Below the pieces are notes generated by a model. The model had not been told where the DNA came from and searched no databases. It saw only the letters and a program-made list of their open reading frames with translations. Shown in pieces: positions 23,603 through 32,653 of a stretch of 64,000 nucleotides of DNA. The first letter of the stretch is position 1. Every line of letters starts with the position of its first letter. The DNA is from CAIQQQ01 sp040399685. GTDB lineage: Bacteria; Pseudomonadota; Alphaproteobacteria; Acetobacterales; Acetobacteraceae. The position numbers and the translations under genes were made by a program. The stretch is from contig JBBART010000005.1 of NCBI GenBank assembly GCA_040399685.1, positions 120,891 to 184,890 of the forward strand, given 5' to 3'.

Positions 23603-24805
23603 ATGTCGAAAATCACCTGCGTTCGCACGGTTCGCATCCCTGAGCGGCCCAACCTGATTTGGGTCGAGCTGGAAACCGACGAGGGCCTGACCGGTCTCGG
23701 CGAATCGTTCCGTGGCACCGGCGCCACGGACGCGGTGATCCACGACCAGATAGCACCGTGGCTGATCGGCCGTGATTCCCGACAGATCGAGGCGGTGTCA
23801 CGCCATTTGATGACGCCGTATCTGGGCTTCCACAGCGCCAGCGCCGAAATTCGCGCCGCCAGCGCCATCGACCTGGCGCTGTGGGATCTGTGCGGCAAAC
23901 GCCACGGCATTCCGGTGCATAAGGCGATGGGGGGTGCTGTGCGCAGCGAGATCCGCGCCTACAACACCTGCGCCGGCTATGCTTACAACACCACCGGCGG
24001 CAGCCGCCGCGACGTGTCGGCCAGCGAGGAGATGCGCGGGCCATACGACGACCAGATCGCGTTCACCAATGATGCCGGCAAGCTGGCCGAAAGCCTGCTG
24101 TCCGAGGGCTTCACGGCGATGAAGATCTGGCCGCTGGACATCTACGCCCCCGCCAGCGGTGGCCAGTTGATCACCCTGCCAGAGCTGAAGGCCGGGATGG
24201 AGCCGTTCCGCAAGATCCGTGCGGCGGTGGGAGATTCCATCGAGGTGATGTGCGAATTGCACAGCCTGTGGAACACCACCTCCGCCATCCGCATCTGTCG
24301 CGCGCTGGAAGATGTCGGCGTGCTGTGGGCCGAAGACCCGATCGCCAAGATGGACGACGCCCACGCCTTGGCCGATCTGCGCCGCCAGACCCGCACACCC
24401 ATCTGCGGCAGCGAAACGCTGGCCGGCACGGTGCCGTTCCGCGATCTGCTGGCGGCCGGCGCGCTGGATTTTGTGATGCTCGATCTCGCTTGGTGCGGTG
24501 GCCTCACCGAAGGGCGCAAGATTGCCGCCTTGGCCGAAGCCTATGCCAAGCCGCTGGCGCCGCATGACTGCACCGGCCCCGTCACGCTCTGGGCCGGGCT
24601 GCATCTGGCGATCCATGCGCCAACGGCCATCTTTCAGGAAGTGGTGCGCGCGAGCCTTGCCACATGGTATCGCGATCTGGTGACTGATTTGCCGATTATC
24701 CAGAACGGCATGGTGCCGGCGCCGACCGCACCGGGGCTGGGCGTGTCGTTGCAACCGGGGCTGAAGCAGCAGGGTGACGCACTTGTTCGTGAAACGCGGG
24801 CCTAA
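23603..24805 (+). CDS. Acid-sugar dehydratase, mandelate racemase/enolase superfamily
   Basis: Enolase-superfamily enzyme (400 residues) that probably dehydrates an aldonic or aldaric acid. The barrel carries K174 (MKIWPLD), metal ligands E218, E244 (EDP) and E271 (SET), H220 two residues after the first ligand, and H321 (APHDCTGP). The ligand-x-His arrangement plus the second His is the pattern of galactonate/gluconate-type dehydratases rather than mandelate racemase. The capping domain has a long insert (AYNTTGGSRRDVSASEEMRGPYDDQIAF). Last gene of the importer operon; its stop overlaps the convergent PAP2 stop. Exact substrate unknown. Confidence 0.88.
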   Translation: MSKITCVRTVRIPERPNLIWVELETDEGLTGLGESFRGTGATDAVIHDQIAPWLIGRDSRQIEAVSRHLMTPYLGFHSASAEIRAASAIDLALWDLCGKRHGIPVHKAMGGAVRSEIRAYNTCAGYAYNTTGGSRRDVSASEEMRGPYDDQIAFTNDAGKLAESLLSEGFTAMKIWPLDIYAPASGGQLITLPELKAGMEPFRKIRAAVGDSIEVMCELHSLWNTTSAIRICRALEDVGVLWAEDPIAKMDDAHALADLRRQTRTPICGSETLAGTVPFRDLLAAGALDFVMLDLAWCGGLTEGRKIAALAEAYAKPLAPHDCTGPVTLWAGLHLAIHAPTAIFQEVVRASLATWYRDLVTDLPIIQNGMVPAPTAPGLGVSLQPGLKQQGDALVRETRA

Positions 24806-25392
24806 CCGACGCTGAGGCGGCAGAGGGTGAACGGCCATATTTCCAGGGCGAAACGCCCGATGAGGGTTTCGGCCTGAAGCTGACGGCCGAGCAACAGCGT
24901 TGCGGTGACGCACACTGTTGCCAGCACCGGCTTTAAATGCCGAAGCTGCTGCGGGCGTGGGCCTGCCAGTTTGATCAGGATATATGCGCCCGCCACGCCC
25001 ACCGGCGCCCCGACCAACACGTCGGTGGGGCTGTGGTAGCCCAGGATGATGCGGCTTGCGCCAATGATGGCGGCGAAACCGATGGCGCACAGGGCAGCCA
25101 TCGGGGCCGGGCGCCGGAACGGGATGAGGAGGGCCATCAGGCTGCCATAGACCACCGCGGCCGATGCCGTGTGGCCGCTGGGGCTGTAAAGTTGCCACCA
25201 CGCCGGCAGGTGAGTGGCGCATGAGACGGCGAACAGCTTGCCCAGTAAAATCACGCCGAGGACGGCGGCAATTACGAAAACCCATGCGAGGGCGGCCCTG
25301 CGCCAGCCCATGACGATCAGCCCCAGGCACACAACGACGACGACCGGAAGGATCACTGCCTGATCGGCAATGTCGGTCAGATGCTGAATCAT
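24802..25392 (-). CDS. PAP2-family membrane phosphatase
   Basis: PAP2 (type 2 phosphatidic acid phosphatase) superfamily protein, 196 residues, several membrane helices. The active-site motifs are present: PSGHTA (general acid His) and SRIILGYHSPTDVL (SRxxxxxHxxxD). The first motif KxxxxxxRP is not obvious, as in many short members. Likely dephosphorylates a lipid or undecaprenyl phosphate. ATG at 25392 chosen (MIQHLTDIADQAVILP); the longer frame to 25494 is in the intergenic region. Divergent to the aryl-polyene-like locus, to which it may or may not belong. Confidence 0.87.
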   Translation of the reverse strand: MIQHLTDIADQAVILPVVVVVCLGLIVMGWRRAALAWVFVIAAVLGVILLGKLFAVSCATHLPAWWQLYSPSGHTASAAVVYGSLMALLIPFRRPAPMAALCAIGFAAIIGASRIILGYHSPTDVLVGAPVGVAGAYILIKLAGPRPQQLRHLKPVLATVCVTATLLLGRQLQAETLIGRFALEIWPFTLCRLSVG

Positions 25393-25648
25393 TTTGGATG
25401 CCCCGAGGTGCCGGCGGGCGGGGTTTTCGCCCGGATGCCCGATATTGTTTTGAGTGTCTTGTGGTGCTTTGAAACGCAAGCCAATTCTAGGCAATGTGGC
25501 TGAGGCGATGCCGGTGTCGTTATGGCCTGTACGCTGGACGGATCTACGGAAACCTGCGCAAATCCGTTCGTGTCAATGCAATCATGTTGCAACCAATTTG
25601 ATCCGTTGGAATTATAGATACCGCAATATGGCATGCTTGGAAAACGAA

Positions 25649-25924
25649 ATGACATCCAGCCTTATCCAAAGTGTTCTTGAAGCAGAGTTGGCCGTTCTGA
25701 TTGTTGAAACGCTGAACCTTGATGTTGCCGCGTCCGAGATTGATCCGGATGCGGCCCTTTATGGTGAGGGTTTGGGGCTGGATTCGATCGATGTTCTTGA
25801 AATTGCGCTTGCGGTATCCCAACGCTACGGCGTGAAGCTGCGCGCTGACGATGAGAACAACACCGCCATTTTCCAATCGCTGCGGCGTTTGAACCATGAA
25901 ATCCAAAGCCGCCGGGTCGGCTGA
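25649..25924 (+). CDS. Acyl carrier protein of the aryl-polyene-like pathway
   Basis: Small acidic acyl carrier protein (91 residues). The phosphopantetheine attachment Ser is S46 in GLGLDSIDVLEIAL. It should carry the growing polyene chain during synthesis by the ketosynthase, dehydratases and ketoreductase encoded downstream. ATG at 25649 is preceded by GGAAA; an in-frame ATG at 25628 is possible. A TATAGAT-like -10 box lies about 40 bases upstream. First gene of the rightward locus; the next gene starts directly after its stop. Only one carrier protein is seen, while described aryl polyene clusters usually have two. Confidence 0.9.
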   Translation: MTSSLIQSVLEAELAVLIVETLNLDVAASEIDPDAALYGEGLGLDSIDVLEIALAVSQRYGVKLRADDENNTAIFQSLRRLNHEIQSRRVG

Positions 25925-26617
25925 ATGCAGCGTTGGGCCAAGCGTATCGGCCTGCCATTGTTCGTGATGGCCATGCTGGCCGCCCCATTCGTTGCGCATT
26001 TTGCGGTTGTGGCTCCCGGAACCGGATGGTGGGCAGGTGGGCTTGTGGCCCTCCAGACCGCAACCGTTGGGTGGGTGGCGGTGTCGCTTGCACAGTCTCT
26101 GCGTGTCCGCGTGCCGCATTGGCGCCTGCTCCGCCTGGGATTGTGCGCCCTGTTGTTCATCGGCGTTGTGGTGATCTGGCGACTGTCCGCTGACGGGTTG
26201 ATGCTGGCGGCCGCCATGCCGCACGGGCTTGCCTATGGCGCGATGTTGGGTGTGTTCGCGGGCTCACTTTTGCCGGGGCACAAGCCTGTCATCAGTCGTG
26301 TGGCTGCACGGGCCCGCGGCACGCTGACGCCGGTGTTGGTTCGGTATACCCGCACCGTCACCATCGTGTGGTGCGGGTTCTTTCTGTTCCAGCTTTTGAT
26401 GTCGCTGGTGCTGGGCCTCCTTGCGCCGCTGGCGTGGTGGTCGCTGTTCGTCAATTTCGGCAGCCTGCCGTTGGTGGCGGTGATGTTTGGAACCGAACTG
26501 ATCTATCGGCATTGGCGTCATGGCGTTCATCAACCGGCTGCGGGAACGGGCCGGTGGCAGCAGGCAATGAATGTTCTGGGCCAGATCCGCGCGCCCATTC
26601 GGCAACAAGGGCAGTGA
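25925..26617 (+). CDS. COG4648-like inner-membrane protein of the aryl-polyene locus
   Basis: Integral membrane protein (230 residues) with about five hydrophobic helices (LPLFVMAMLAAPFVAHFAVV; LGLCALLFIGVVVIWRL; MLGVFAGSLLPGH; FFLFQLLMSLVLGLLAPLAWWSLFVNF) and a basic C-terminus. It matches the type of membrane protein of unknown role that lies between the carrier protein and the activating ligase in aryl polyene clusters (ApeG-like). Its role is not established; position and topology suggest a membrane anchor for the synthase. Start directly follows the acyl carrier stop. Confidence 0.72.
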   Translation: MQRWAKRIGLPLFVMAMLAAPFVAHFAVVAPGTGWWAGGLVALQTATVGWVAVSLAQSLRVRVPHWRLLRLGLCALLFIGVVVIWRLSADGLMLAAAMPHGLAYGAMLGVFAGSLLPGHKPVISRVAARARGTLTPVLVRYTRTVTIVWCGFFLFQLLMSLVLGLLAPLAWWSLFVNFGSLPLVAVMFGTELIYRHWRHGVHQPAAGTGRWQQAMNVLGQIRAPIRQQGQ

Positions 26618-26621
26618 CGCG

Positions 26622-27950
26622 ATGATCTGGCTTCCATTGCTGCGCAGTCCCCGCCCTGACGATATTTTTGCCCGCCGGCACGGTGCGGCGTTCAGCGTCG
26701 CACGGTTTTTGGGGGATGTGGCGTCTCTGGCAGCGCGCCTGCCGGACCATGGCCATGTCGCCAATCTGTGTCACGATCGCTATCGCTTTGCCGTTGGTTT
26801 CGCGGCCGCGCTGTGTCGTCGCCAGATCACGCTGCTGCCGCCGTCTGACATGCCGGCGCAGCTGGACGAGATTCTGGCCGGCTATGGCGATGTTTATTGC
26901 CTCGCCGATACCGGACACTCCGTGTCGGTTCCCGTCTTCACCTATCCCCATGATCTCGCGCGTCATTCGGTCACCCCGGGCACCCCGGATTTTCCACCAG
27001 ATCAACCGGCCGCCATTCTGTTCACGTCCGGCTCGTCCGGTGTGCCGCAGCCGCATAGGCGCAGTTGGGGATTGCTTGTCTCCAGCGCCGTGAGTGCGGG
27101 AGACGAGATGGGGATGTCCCGCCTGCCACAGGCCGCACTGATCGGCACTGTGCCGCACCAGCACAGCTATGGGCTGGAATCGCTCGTCATGCTGGCGCTG
27201 CAAAACGGCTTGGTGCTGCATGCCGAACGGCCGTTCTATGCGAGCGATATCCGCGACCAACTCGCCGCTGCCGGTCGGCCCTGCGTTCTGGTGACAACAC
27301 CTTTCCATCTGCGGGTTCTGCTGGCCGAACCGGACCGATTGCCCCTGATCGACTGCGTGATCTCGGCAACGGCCCCGTTGCCGCAGGACCTGGCACTCAC
27401 CGCAGAGGCGGGTCTGCACGCGGAACTGCACGAGATCTACGGCTGTTCCGAGGTGGGGCAGCTGGCCACGCGGCGCACGGTGCAGACCGATGAATGGCAT
27501 TGCCTGGCCGGAATTGCCTTGCGCCAGGATGGGGCTTCCACCTGGGCCGGCGGGTCTGCGATCGCCACCGAGTCCCGGCTTGCCGATATCGTGGAGCTGC
27601 GTGATTCCCGCCATTTCCGGCTGCTCGGCCGCCACAGCGATGTCATCAACATTGCCGGCAAGCGCAGCTCGCTCGCGTATCTGAACATCCAGCTGAACGC
27701 CATCGACGGCGTTGTGGATGCGGCTTTCGTGATGGCCGACGATGCGGCATCTGGCACCGCTCGGTTGGCGGCGTTCGTGGTGGCGCCGGGCCTCACGCCG
27801 AGCGATATTCTGGCGGCACTTCGAAGCCGGATCGACCCTGCATTCCTGCCGCGGCGCCTGACCATGGTGGATGTCCTGCCACGCAACACGCTTGGCAAGC
27901 TCACGCGTGACAGCGTGGCGAAGATGTTGAGCGGCGCGGAGAGCGCTTGA
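26622..27950 (+). CDS. AMP-dependent acyl/aryl-ACP synthetase (ApeH-like)
   Basis: Adenylate-forming ligase (442 residues, shorter than typical acyl-CoA synthetases, as in aryl polyene clusters). The ATP-binding loop is FTSGSSGVPQPHRR near 134-147, lacking the usual Lys after GxP; the Y(G)xxE motif is EIYGCSEVGQLA and the C-terminal catalytic Lys is in RNTLGKLTRDSV. By analogy it activates an aromatic starter acid and loads it on the carrier protein. ATG at 26622 is five bases after the membrane-protein stop. Its stop overlaps the dehydratase start (TGATG). Confidence 0.85.
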   Translation: MIWLPLLRSPRPDDIFARRHGAAFSVARFLGDVASLAARLPDHGHVANLCHDRYRFAVGFAAALCRRQITLLPPSDMPAQLDEILAGYGDVYCLADTGHSVSVPVFTYPHDLARHSVTPGTPDFPPDQPAAILFTSGSSGVPQPHRRSWGLLVSSAVSAGDEMGMSRLPQAALIGTVPHQHSYGLESLVMLALQNGLVLHAERPFYASDIRDQLAAAGRPCVLVTTPFHLRVLLAEPDRLPLIDCVISATAPLPQDLALTAEAGLHAELHEIYGCSEVGQLATRRTVQTDEWHCLAGIALRQDGASTWAGGSAIATESRLADIVELRDSRHFRLLGRHSDVINIAGKRSSLAYLNIQLNAIDGVVDAAFVMADDAASGTARLAAFVVAPGLTPSDILAALRSRIDPAFLPRRLTMVDVLPRNTLGKLTRDSVAKMLSGAESA

Positions 27951-28267
27951 TGCCGGATATGGCGAACAACCGGGTCGTCTGGCAGGTGCCGGCGGATCAC
28001 CCCTGCGCGGCGGGGCACTTCCCTGGCAACCCGATCATACCCGGCGCGGTGCTGTTGCAGGCCGTGGTTGCGGCGATTGCCTTGCAGCATCCGGGCTTGA
28101 TCTGCCGCAAGGTCGGTTCGGCCAAATTCCTGCACCCGGTTCGGCCGGGCGAGAGTTTGGTCATCACCTGGCACGATGCCGCCAATGGGGATGTTCGTTT
28201 TGTCTGCGCGGTTGGCCCGGACGGCGTGCCGGCCGTGACTGGCTCAATGCGCTTCGGGGCGGCATAG
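27950..28267 (+). CDS. FabZ/FabA-like 3-hydroxyacyl-ACP dehydratase (ApeI-like)
   Basis: Single-hotdog protein (105 residues). The conserved HFPGNPIIPGAVLLQ motif holds the catalytic H23, as in FabZ-type dehydratases. It probably introduces double bases of conjugation by dehydrating 3-hydroxyacyl intermediates, alone or as a heterodimer with the second hotdog protein at 35887-36321. Shorter than FabZ, as expected for the aryl polyene subgroup. Start ATG overlaps the ligase stop by one base. Confidence 0.85.
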   Translation: MPDMANNRVVWQVPADHPCAAGHFPGNPIIPGAVLLQAVVAAIALQHPGLICRKVGSAKFLHPVRPGESLVITWHDAANGDVRFVCAVGPDGVPAVTGSMRFGAA

Positions 28268-28274
28268 CCGCGCC

Positions 28275-29141
28275 ATGGTGGGCACCGCAGAGTGGACGAC
28301 CCAGCGGGAGCGCGGTTCGGCGTGGGTCATTCGGATGGTCGTCTGGCTGGCGCTGCGTCTTGGCCGAACGGCGATGCGGGCGGCTTTGTATCCTATCTGT
28401 CTGTATTTCATGCTGGTGCCGTCGCATTGGCAGGCCGCCTCGCGCGTCTATCTGCCGCGCGCGCTCGGCCGGAAGGCGCGGTTTGCCGATGGCTGGCGCC
28501 ATTGCCACAGCTTTGCATCCTGCCTGCTGGACCGTGTGTATCTGCTGCACGGCCAGTCGCAGCTGTTCACCGTGTCGGTGCAGGGGGCGGCGATCGTTGA
28601 CGCGCTTCAGGCCGAGGGCGACGGCTGCCTGTTGTTCGGCGCGCATTTCGGCAGCTTCGAGGCGGCGCGTGCGGCGGGGCGCGGGAGCGGCCATCAAGCG
28701 ATCAGCCTGGTGATGTACGAAGAAAATGCCCGCAAGACCGGCGCCGTGCTGGCGGCGATCAATCCGGCGCTGGCGGTGGACATCATCTCGCTTGGTCGGC
28801 CGGGCGCCATGCTGGCGGTGCGGGATCGGCTGGAGGAGGGGCATCTGGTCGGGCTGTTGGCCGATCGGGGGCTGAGCGATGACGGCGGCGTGCGACTGCC
28901 GTTCCTGGGGGCGCCGGCCGCCTTTCCGGAAGGTCCGTTTCGGATGGCGGCGCTGTTGCGGCGGCCGATTGTGCTGATGTTCGGCATTTATCGCGGCGGT
29001 GCGCGATACGACATTGTGTTTGAAACGTTGGAGAATTCACAGGACGTGCCGGCCGCGATGCGCGACTACGTCTCGCGGCTTGAGCGCCACTGCCGGGATG
29101 CACCTTACAACTGGTTCAATTTTTATGATTTTTGGCGCTGA
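28275..29141 (+). CDS. LpxL/HtrB-like acyltransferase
   Basis: Lipid A biosynthesis-type (LABLAT family) acyltransferase, 288 residues. An N-terminal membrane helix lies at about residues 18-48. The catalytic H-X4-E motif is H124-F-G-S-F-E129, followed by GHLVGLLADRG and PFLGAPAAFPEGPFRMAALL, both typical. In aryl polyene loci such enzymes attach the polyene acyl chain to, or build, the lipid anchor. ATG at 28275. The LolA-like gene starts inside its 3' end (17-base overlap). Confidence 0.87.
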   Translation: MVGTAEWTTQRERGSAWVIRMVVWLALRLGRTAMRAALYPICLYFMLVPSHWQAASRVYLPRALGRKARFADGWRHCHSFASCLLDRVYLLHGQSQLFTVSVQGAAIVDALQAEGDGCLLFGAHFGSFEAARAAGRGSGHQAISLVMYEENARKTGAVLAAINPALAVDIISLGRPGAMLAVRDRLEEGHLVGLLADRGLSDDGGVRLPFLGAPAAFPEGPFRMAALLRRPIVLMFGIYRGGARYDIVFETLENSQDVPAAMRDYVSRLERHCRDAPYNWFNFYDFWR

Positions 29142-29730
29142 TATTCTGCGACGTGCAGTTCTGGTGATGCTGCTGTTGGCACCATCACCCGTCCGCGCCG
29201 AGCCTGACGCGACCGACCCGCGCTGGGGGCTGCCGAATTTGATGCGCGGCCTCGCATCGGTCCGGTCGGGTGCGGCGCGTTTTACCGAGCGGAAATATCT
29301 GAGCGTGATGACGCAGCCGCTGAACGCCTCCGGCCTGCTGCACTACACGGCGCCCGATCGGCTGGAGAAGGAGACGCTGCTGCCGCAACCGAGCCGGTTG
29401 GTGATCGAGGCGGATCTGCTGATCGTAACCCGTGGCGGGGAGCCGCCGCGCACGTTGTCCTTGCGCGATACACCGGAGATCGCCGGGCTGGTCGAGGGGG
29501 TTCGCGCCACCATGGCCGGCGATTTGCGAACGCTGGAACGGCTTTATACCCTCACGCTGAAAGGCGATGCTGATGGGTGGGTGCTGCTGCTGGAACCACA
29601 GGACCGGCGGGTTCGAAATCTGGTGACATCCATCCGCATCACCGGCCATCATAATGCTCTCACCGGCGTCGAAACGCTGGAGCATGACGGCGACCGCACC
29701 GAGATGACCATCGAGCCCCACGCGTCATGA
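29125..29730 (+). CDS. LolA-like periplasmic carrier protein
   Basis: Outer-membrane lipoprotein carrier (LolA)-like protein of 201 residues. Signal peptide MIFGADILRRAVLVMLLLAPSPVRA, then a LolA-type sheet protein (ARFTERKYLSVMTQPLNASGLLHYTAPDRLEKETLLPQPSRLVIEADLL). Expected to shuttle the hydrophobic product or its lipid across the periplasm with the MMPL exporter encoded next. ATG at 29125 overlaps the acyltransferase end; its stop overlaps the exporter start (ATGA). Confidence 0.85.
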   Translation: MIFGADILRRAVLVMLLLAPSPVRAEPDATDPRWGLPNLMRGLASVRSGAARFTERKYLSVMTQPLNASGLLHYTAPDRLEKETLLPQPSRLVIEADLLIVTRGGEPPRTLSLRDTPEIAGLVEGVRATMAGDLRTLERLYTLTLKGDADGWVLLLEPQDRRVRNLVTSIRITGHHNALTGVETLEHDGDRTEMTIEPHAS

Positions 29731-32042
29731 GGCGCGGCGCCTGGGTGATCGCGGTCTGGGTGGCGGGGTTGGTCCTGGCCTGCCTGCTGATCGTGCGCAC
29801 GCCGTTCAGCACCGATATGTCGGCGTTCCTGCCGCGCTCGCCCACCCCGGCGCAGCAATTGCTGGTGGAACAACTGCGCGAGGGCGTCGTCTCGCGCCTG
29901 GTGCTCGTGGCTGTCGAAGGCGCGCCACAGGAAGCCTTGGCGCCGATCAGCCGTGGTTTGGCGGCGCGGTTGCGACTGGACGATCATTTCTCGGTGGTCA
30001 ACAACGGCGACCAAACGGCGATGACGGCCGAGGCCGGGATCGTGCTGCGACACCGTTTTCTGTTGAGCCCGGCGGTCACGCCGCAGCGTTTCACCGAGGC
30101 GGCGCTGCACGATGCGCTGCTGGCCGATATCGCCATGCTCGGGACCGATCTCGCGCCGGTGGTCAAGCGCATGCTGGCCTCGGACCCCACGGGGGAGACG
30201 ATGCGGCTGTTGCAGGATGTCACGGGCCGTTCGCATCCAAGATCGCGCGACGGCGTGTGGGTGTCGCGCGACGGCGCCAGCGCCTTGCTGACGGTGTCGG
30301 CACGCGCGCCGGGGTTTGATATCGACGCCCAGGAACGGGGGCTGGACTATATTCGCGCCGCTTTCGCGGACACGCTGCACGACATGCCGCACATGCAGGG
30401 CGCGCGGCTGGTGCTGACCGGCCCGCCGGTGTTCGCCGTGCAGTCGCGCGCCCGCATCAAGAGCGACGCCGAACGGCTTTCGATCATCGCCACCGTGCTG
30501 GTCGCGGGCGTTCTGCTGCTGGCCTATCGGTCGCCGCGCATGCTGGTGCTGGGGCTGCTGCCGGTGGCCACCGGGGCGTTGGCGGGGGTGGCGGCTGTTG
30601 GCGGCGTGTTTGGTTTCGTGCATGGCATCACGCTTGGCTTCGGCGTGACGCTGATCGGCGAGGCGGTGGATTATGCGATCTATCTGTTCACGCAGACCCA
30701 GCCACAGGCCGCCCCGCGTGACACGCTGAAGCGAATCTGGCCCACATTGCGGCTTGGCATGGCCATTTCCGTGTGTGGGTTCAGCGCCATGCTGCTGTCT
30801 GATTTCACCGGGTTCGCGCAACTTGGCCTGTTCACCATTGTGGGATTGCTGACGGCGCTGGCGGTCACGCGGTTTGTGCTGCCGGTGCTGATGCCGGCGG
30901 GGTTTTCGGCCGTTGGCTCGGCGCGGATCGCAGCGCCGGTGCTGGCGCTGATCCGCCACCGACTGCGGCTGCGCTGGGTGGTGTTGGTGGCGACGATGCT
31001 GGCCGGCGCGTCGCTGGTGCTGCATGCGGGACCGTATGGGGAGGACGAATTGTCCTCCATGAGCCCTATTCCGCGCGCTGACATGGCGTTGGATGCGCGG
31101 TTGCGGGGCGAATTGGGCGCGCCGGACGTGCGCACTCTGCTGGTCGTCGAAGCCGCCAGCCGGGAGGCTGCGTTGGAGGCCAGCGAGCGTGCCGCGGCCC
31201 AGGCGGATGCGCTGGTGGCGTCGGGCGTTATCACCGGCTTCGATGCGCCGGGGCGCTGGTTGCCGAGCCAGGCCGTGCAGTCTGCCCGCAGGGCGGCGTT
31301 GCCGGAGGCGGCTGTGTTGCAGGAAAATTTAGCACGGGCTGTCGCGGGAACGGGGCTGCGCGGCGATATCTTTGGGCCGTTCCTGGCCGATGTGGCGGCG
31401 GCGCGTTCGGGTGCGCTGTTGCAACGCGCGGATCTGGATGCCACCAGCCTCGCCCTGCAGGTGGACAGCCTGCTGTTGCGAAACGGCGGAAAATGGGCAG
31501 GCTTGCTGCCCTTGAGCGGCGTGACCGACCAGGTGGCCTTGGCGGCTAGCGTGGCGGCGATGGGTGAAGCGGGCGTGGTGTTCCTGGATCTGAAACAGGA
31601 ATCGGACAATCTGCTGCGCAGCTACCGGGCCGAGGCGTTGATGCTGTCCGGCGCGGGTGGCGCGGTTATCCTGTTGTTGCTCGCGGTCAGCCTGCGCACC
31701 CCGCGCCGGATCGCGGCCGTTGTGTTGCCATTGGTGGCGGCGTTGATCTGCACGGCGGCGCTGGTGCTGGGGTTCAATGAACGGTTGTCGATCTTCAACC
31801 TGTTCGGCCTGTTGCTGGTGGTGGCGGTGGGGTCCAACTACATCCTGTTCTTCGCGCGTGCGGAGGCTGATCTGCCGCGCATGGTGGCGTCGCTGGTGCT
31901 GGCCGATCTGTGCACCGTGATCGGATTTGGCATCTTGTCGGCCTCCTCGGTGCCGGTGTTGCACGGCATTGGCGGCACCGTGGCGATTGGCGCCTTTCTG
32001 AGTCTGGTGTTCGGCGCCGTGCTGAGCGCACGCACGACATGA
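29727..32042 (+). CDS. MMPL/RND-family exporter of the aryl-polyene locus
   Basis: Large inner-membrane transporter (771 residues) of the MMPL/RND superfamily with about 12 helices in two repeats: TM1 at the N-terminus, a first periplasmic loop to about residue 245, five helices (ERLSIIATVLVAGVLLLAYRSPRML onward), TM7 near 415, a second periplasmic loop to about 635 and a final helix group. The GxxxDYAIYLF-like relay (GEAVDYAIYLFTQTQP) and its counterpart (GSNYILFFARAEAD) mark the two repeats. Probably extracts the polyene lipid from the inner membrane to the LolA-like carrier. Overlaps the hydrolase gene by ATGA. Confidence 0.92.
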   Translation: MRRGAWVIAVWVAGLVLACLLIVRTPFSTDMSAFLPRSPTPAQQLLVEQLREGVVSRLVLVAVEGAPQEALAPISRGLAARLRLDDHFSVVNNGDQTAMTAEAGIVLRHRFLLSPAVTPQRFTEAALHDALLADIAMLGTDLAPVVKRMLASDPTGETMRLLQDVTGRSHPRSRDGVWVSRDGASALLTVSARAPGFDIDAQERGLDYIRAAFADTLHDMPHMQGARLVLTGPPVFAVQSRARIKSDAERLSIIATVLVAGVLLLAYRSPRMLVLGLLPVATGALAGVAAVGGVFGFVHGITLGFGVTLIGEAVDYAIYLFTQTQPQAAPRDTLKRIWPTLRLGMAISVCGFSAMLLSDFTGFAQLGLFTIVGLLTALAVTRFVLPVLMPAGFSAVGSARIAAPVLALIRHRLRLRWVVLVATMLAGASLVLHAGPYGEDELSSMSPIPRADMALDARLRGELGAPDVRTLLVVEAASREAALEASERAAAQADALVASGVITGFDAPGRWLPSQAVQSARRAALPEAAVLQENLARAVAGTGLRGDIFGPFLADVAAARSGALLQRADLDATSLALQVDSLLLRNGGKWAGLLPLSGVTDQVALAASVAAMGEAGVVFLDLKQESDNLLRSYRAEALMLSGAGGAVILLLLAVSLRTPRRIAAVVLPLVAALICTAALVLGFNERLSIFNLFGLLLVVAVGSNYILFFARAEADLPRMVASLVLADLCTVIGFGILSASSVPVLHGIGGTVAIGAFLSLVFGAVLSARTT

Positions 32043-32653
32043 CGCGCGAGATCCTGCTGGTGATGATCCCGGGCGCGTATTTCAAATCCGGCGATTTCGC
32101 GGCGCATGGCTTCGTGAGCGCGGTGCGCCGGCATGGGGCGGCCGCTGAGGTGCTCGAATCCGGCTTGCCGCCGGCGCATTATCTGGACGGCGATGTCGCG
32201 CCGTGGCTGCATGCGCATGTGATCGCCCCGGCGCGCGGCGGGCGAGAATTGTGGCTGCTGGGTATTTCACTCGGCGCATTGGGGGCACTGCTGTATGCGC
32301 AGGCGCATCCGGGCAAGGTGGCCGGGATGATTCTGCTGGCACCTTATGTCGGCTCGCGTGGCCTTGTGGCGGAAATTCTGGATGCAGGCGGCTTGGCGGC
32401 GTGGGACCCCGGCACGATGACGCCGGGCAATTTCGAGCGTCCGCTGCTGGCGGGGCTGAAGGCCGGGCTGCCGCAAAACCTTTATCTCGGCTACGGCCAG
32501 GCGGACCGGTTTGCACCGGCGAGCCGGCTATTGGCGCAATGCCTTCCCGCCAGCCACGTCGTGACGCGGCCGGGCGGGCATGACTGGCCGGTGTGGGAAC
32601 AATTATGGGACGATATCCTGACCAAAAGGCCGTTCGATGAGACGGAGGCCTGA
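32039..32653 (+). CDS. Alpha/beta hydrolase inserted in the aryl-polyene-like locus
   Basis: Small alpha/beta hydrolase (204 residues) without a signal peptide. The catalytic triad is likely S77 in GISLG (nucleophile elbow), D156 in YGQADRF and H181 in PGGHDWPVW. It could be a thioesterase-like or lipid hydrolase acting on the acyl product. ATG at 32039 overlaps the exporter stop (ATGA) and its own stop is directly followed by the lipoprotein ATG, so it is co-translated with both. I do not know it as a standard part of aryl polyene clusters. Confidence 0.83.
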   Translation: MTREILLVMIPGAYFKSGDFAAHGFVSAVRRHGAAAEVLESGLPPAHYLDGDVAPWLHAHVIAPARGGRELWLLGISLGALGALLYAQAHPGKVAGMILLAPYVGSRGLVAEILDAGGLAAWDPGTMTPGNFERPLLAGLKAGLPQNLYLGYGQADRFAPASRLLAQCLPASHVVTRPGGHDWPVWEQLWDDILTKRPFDETEA

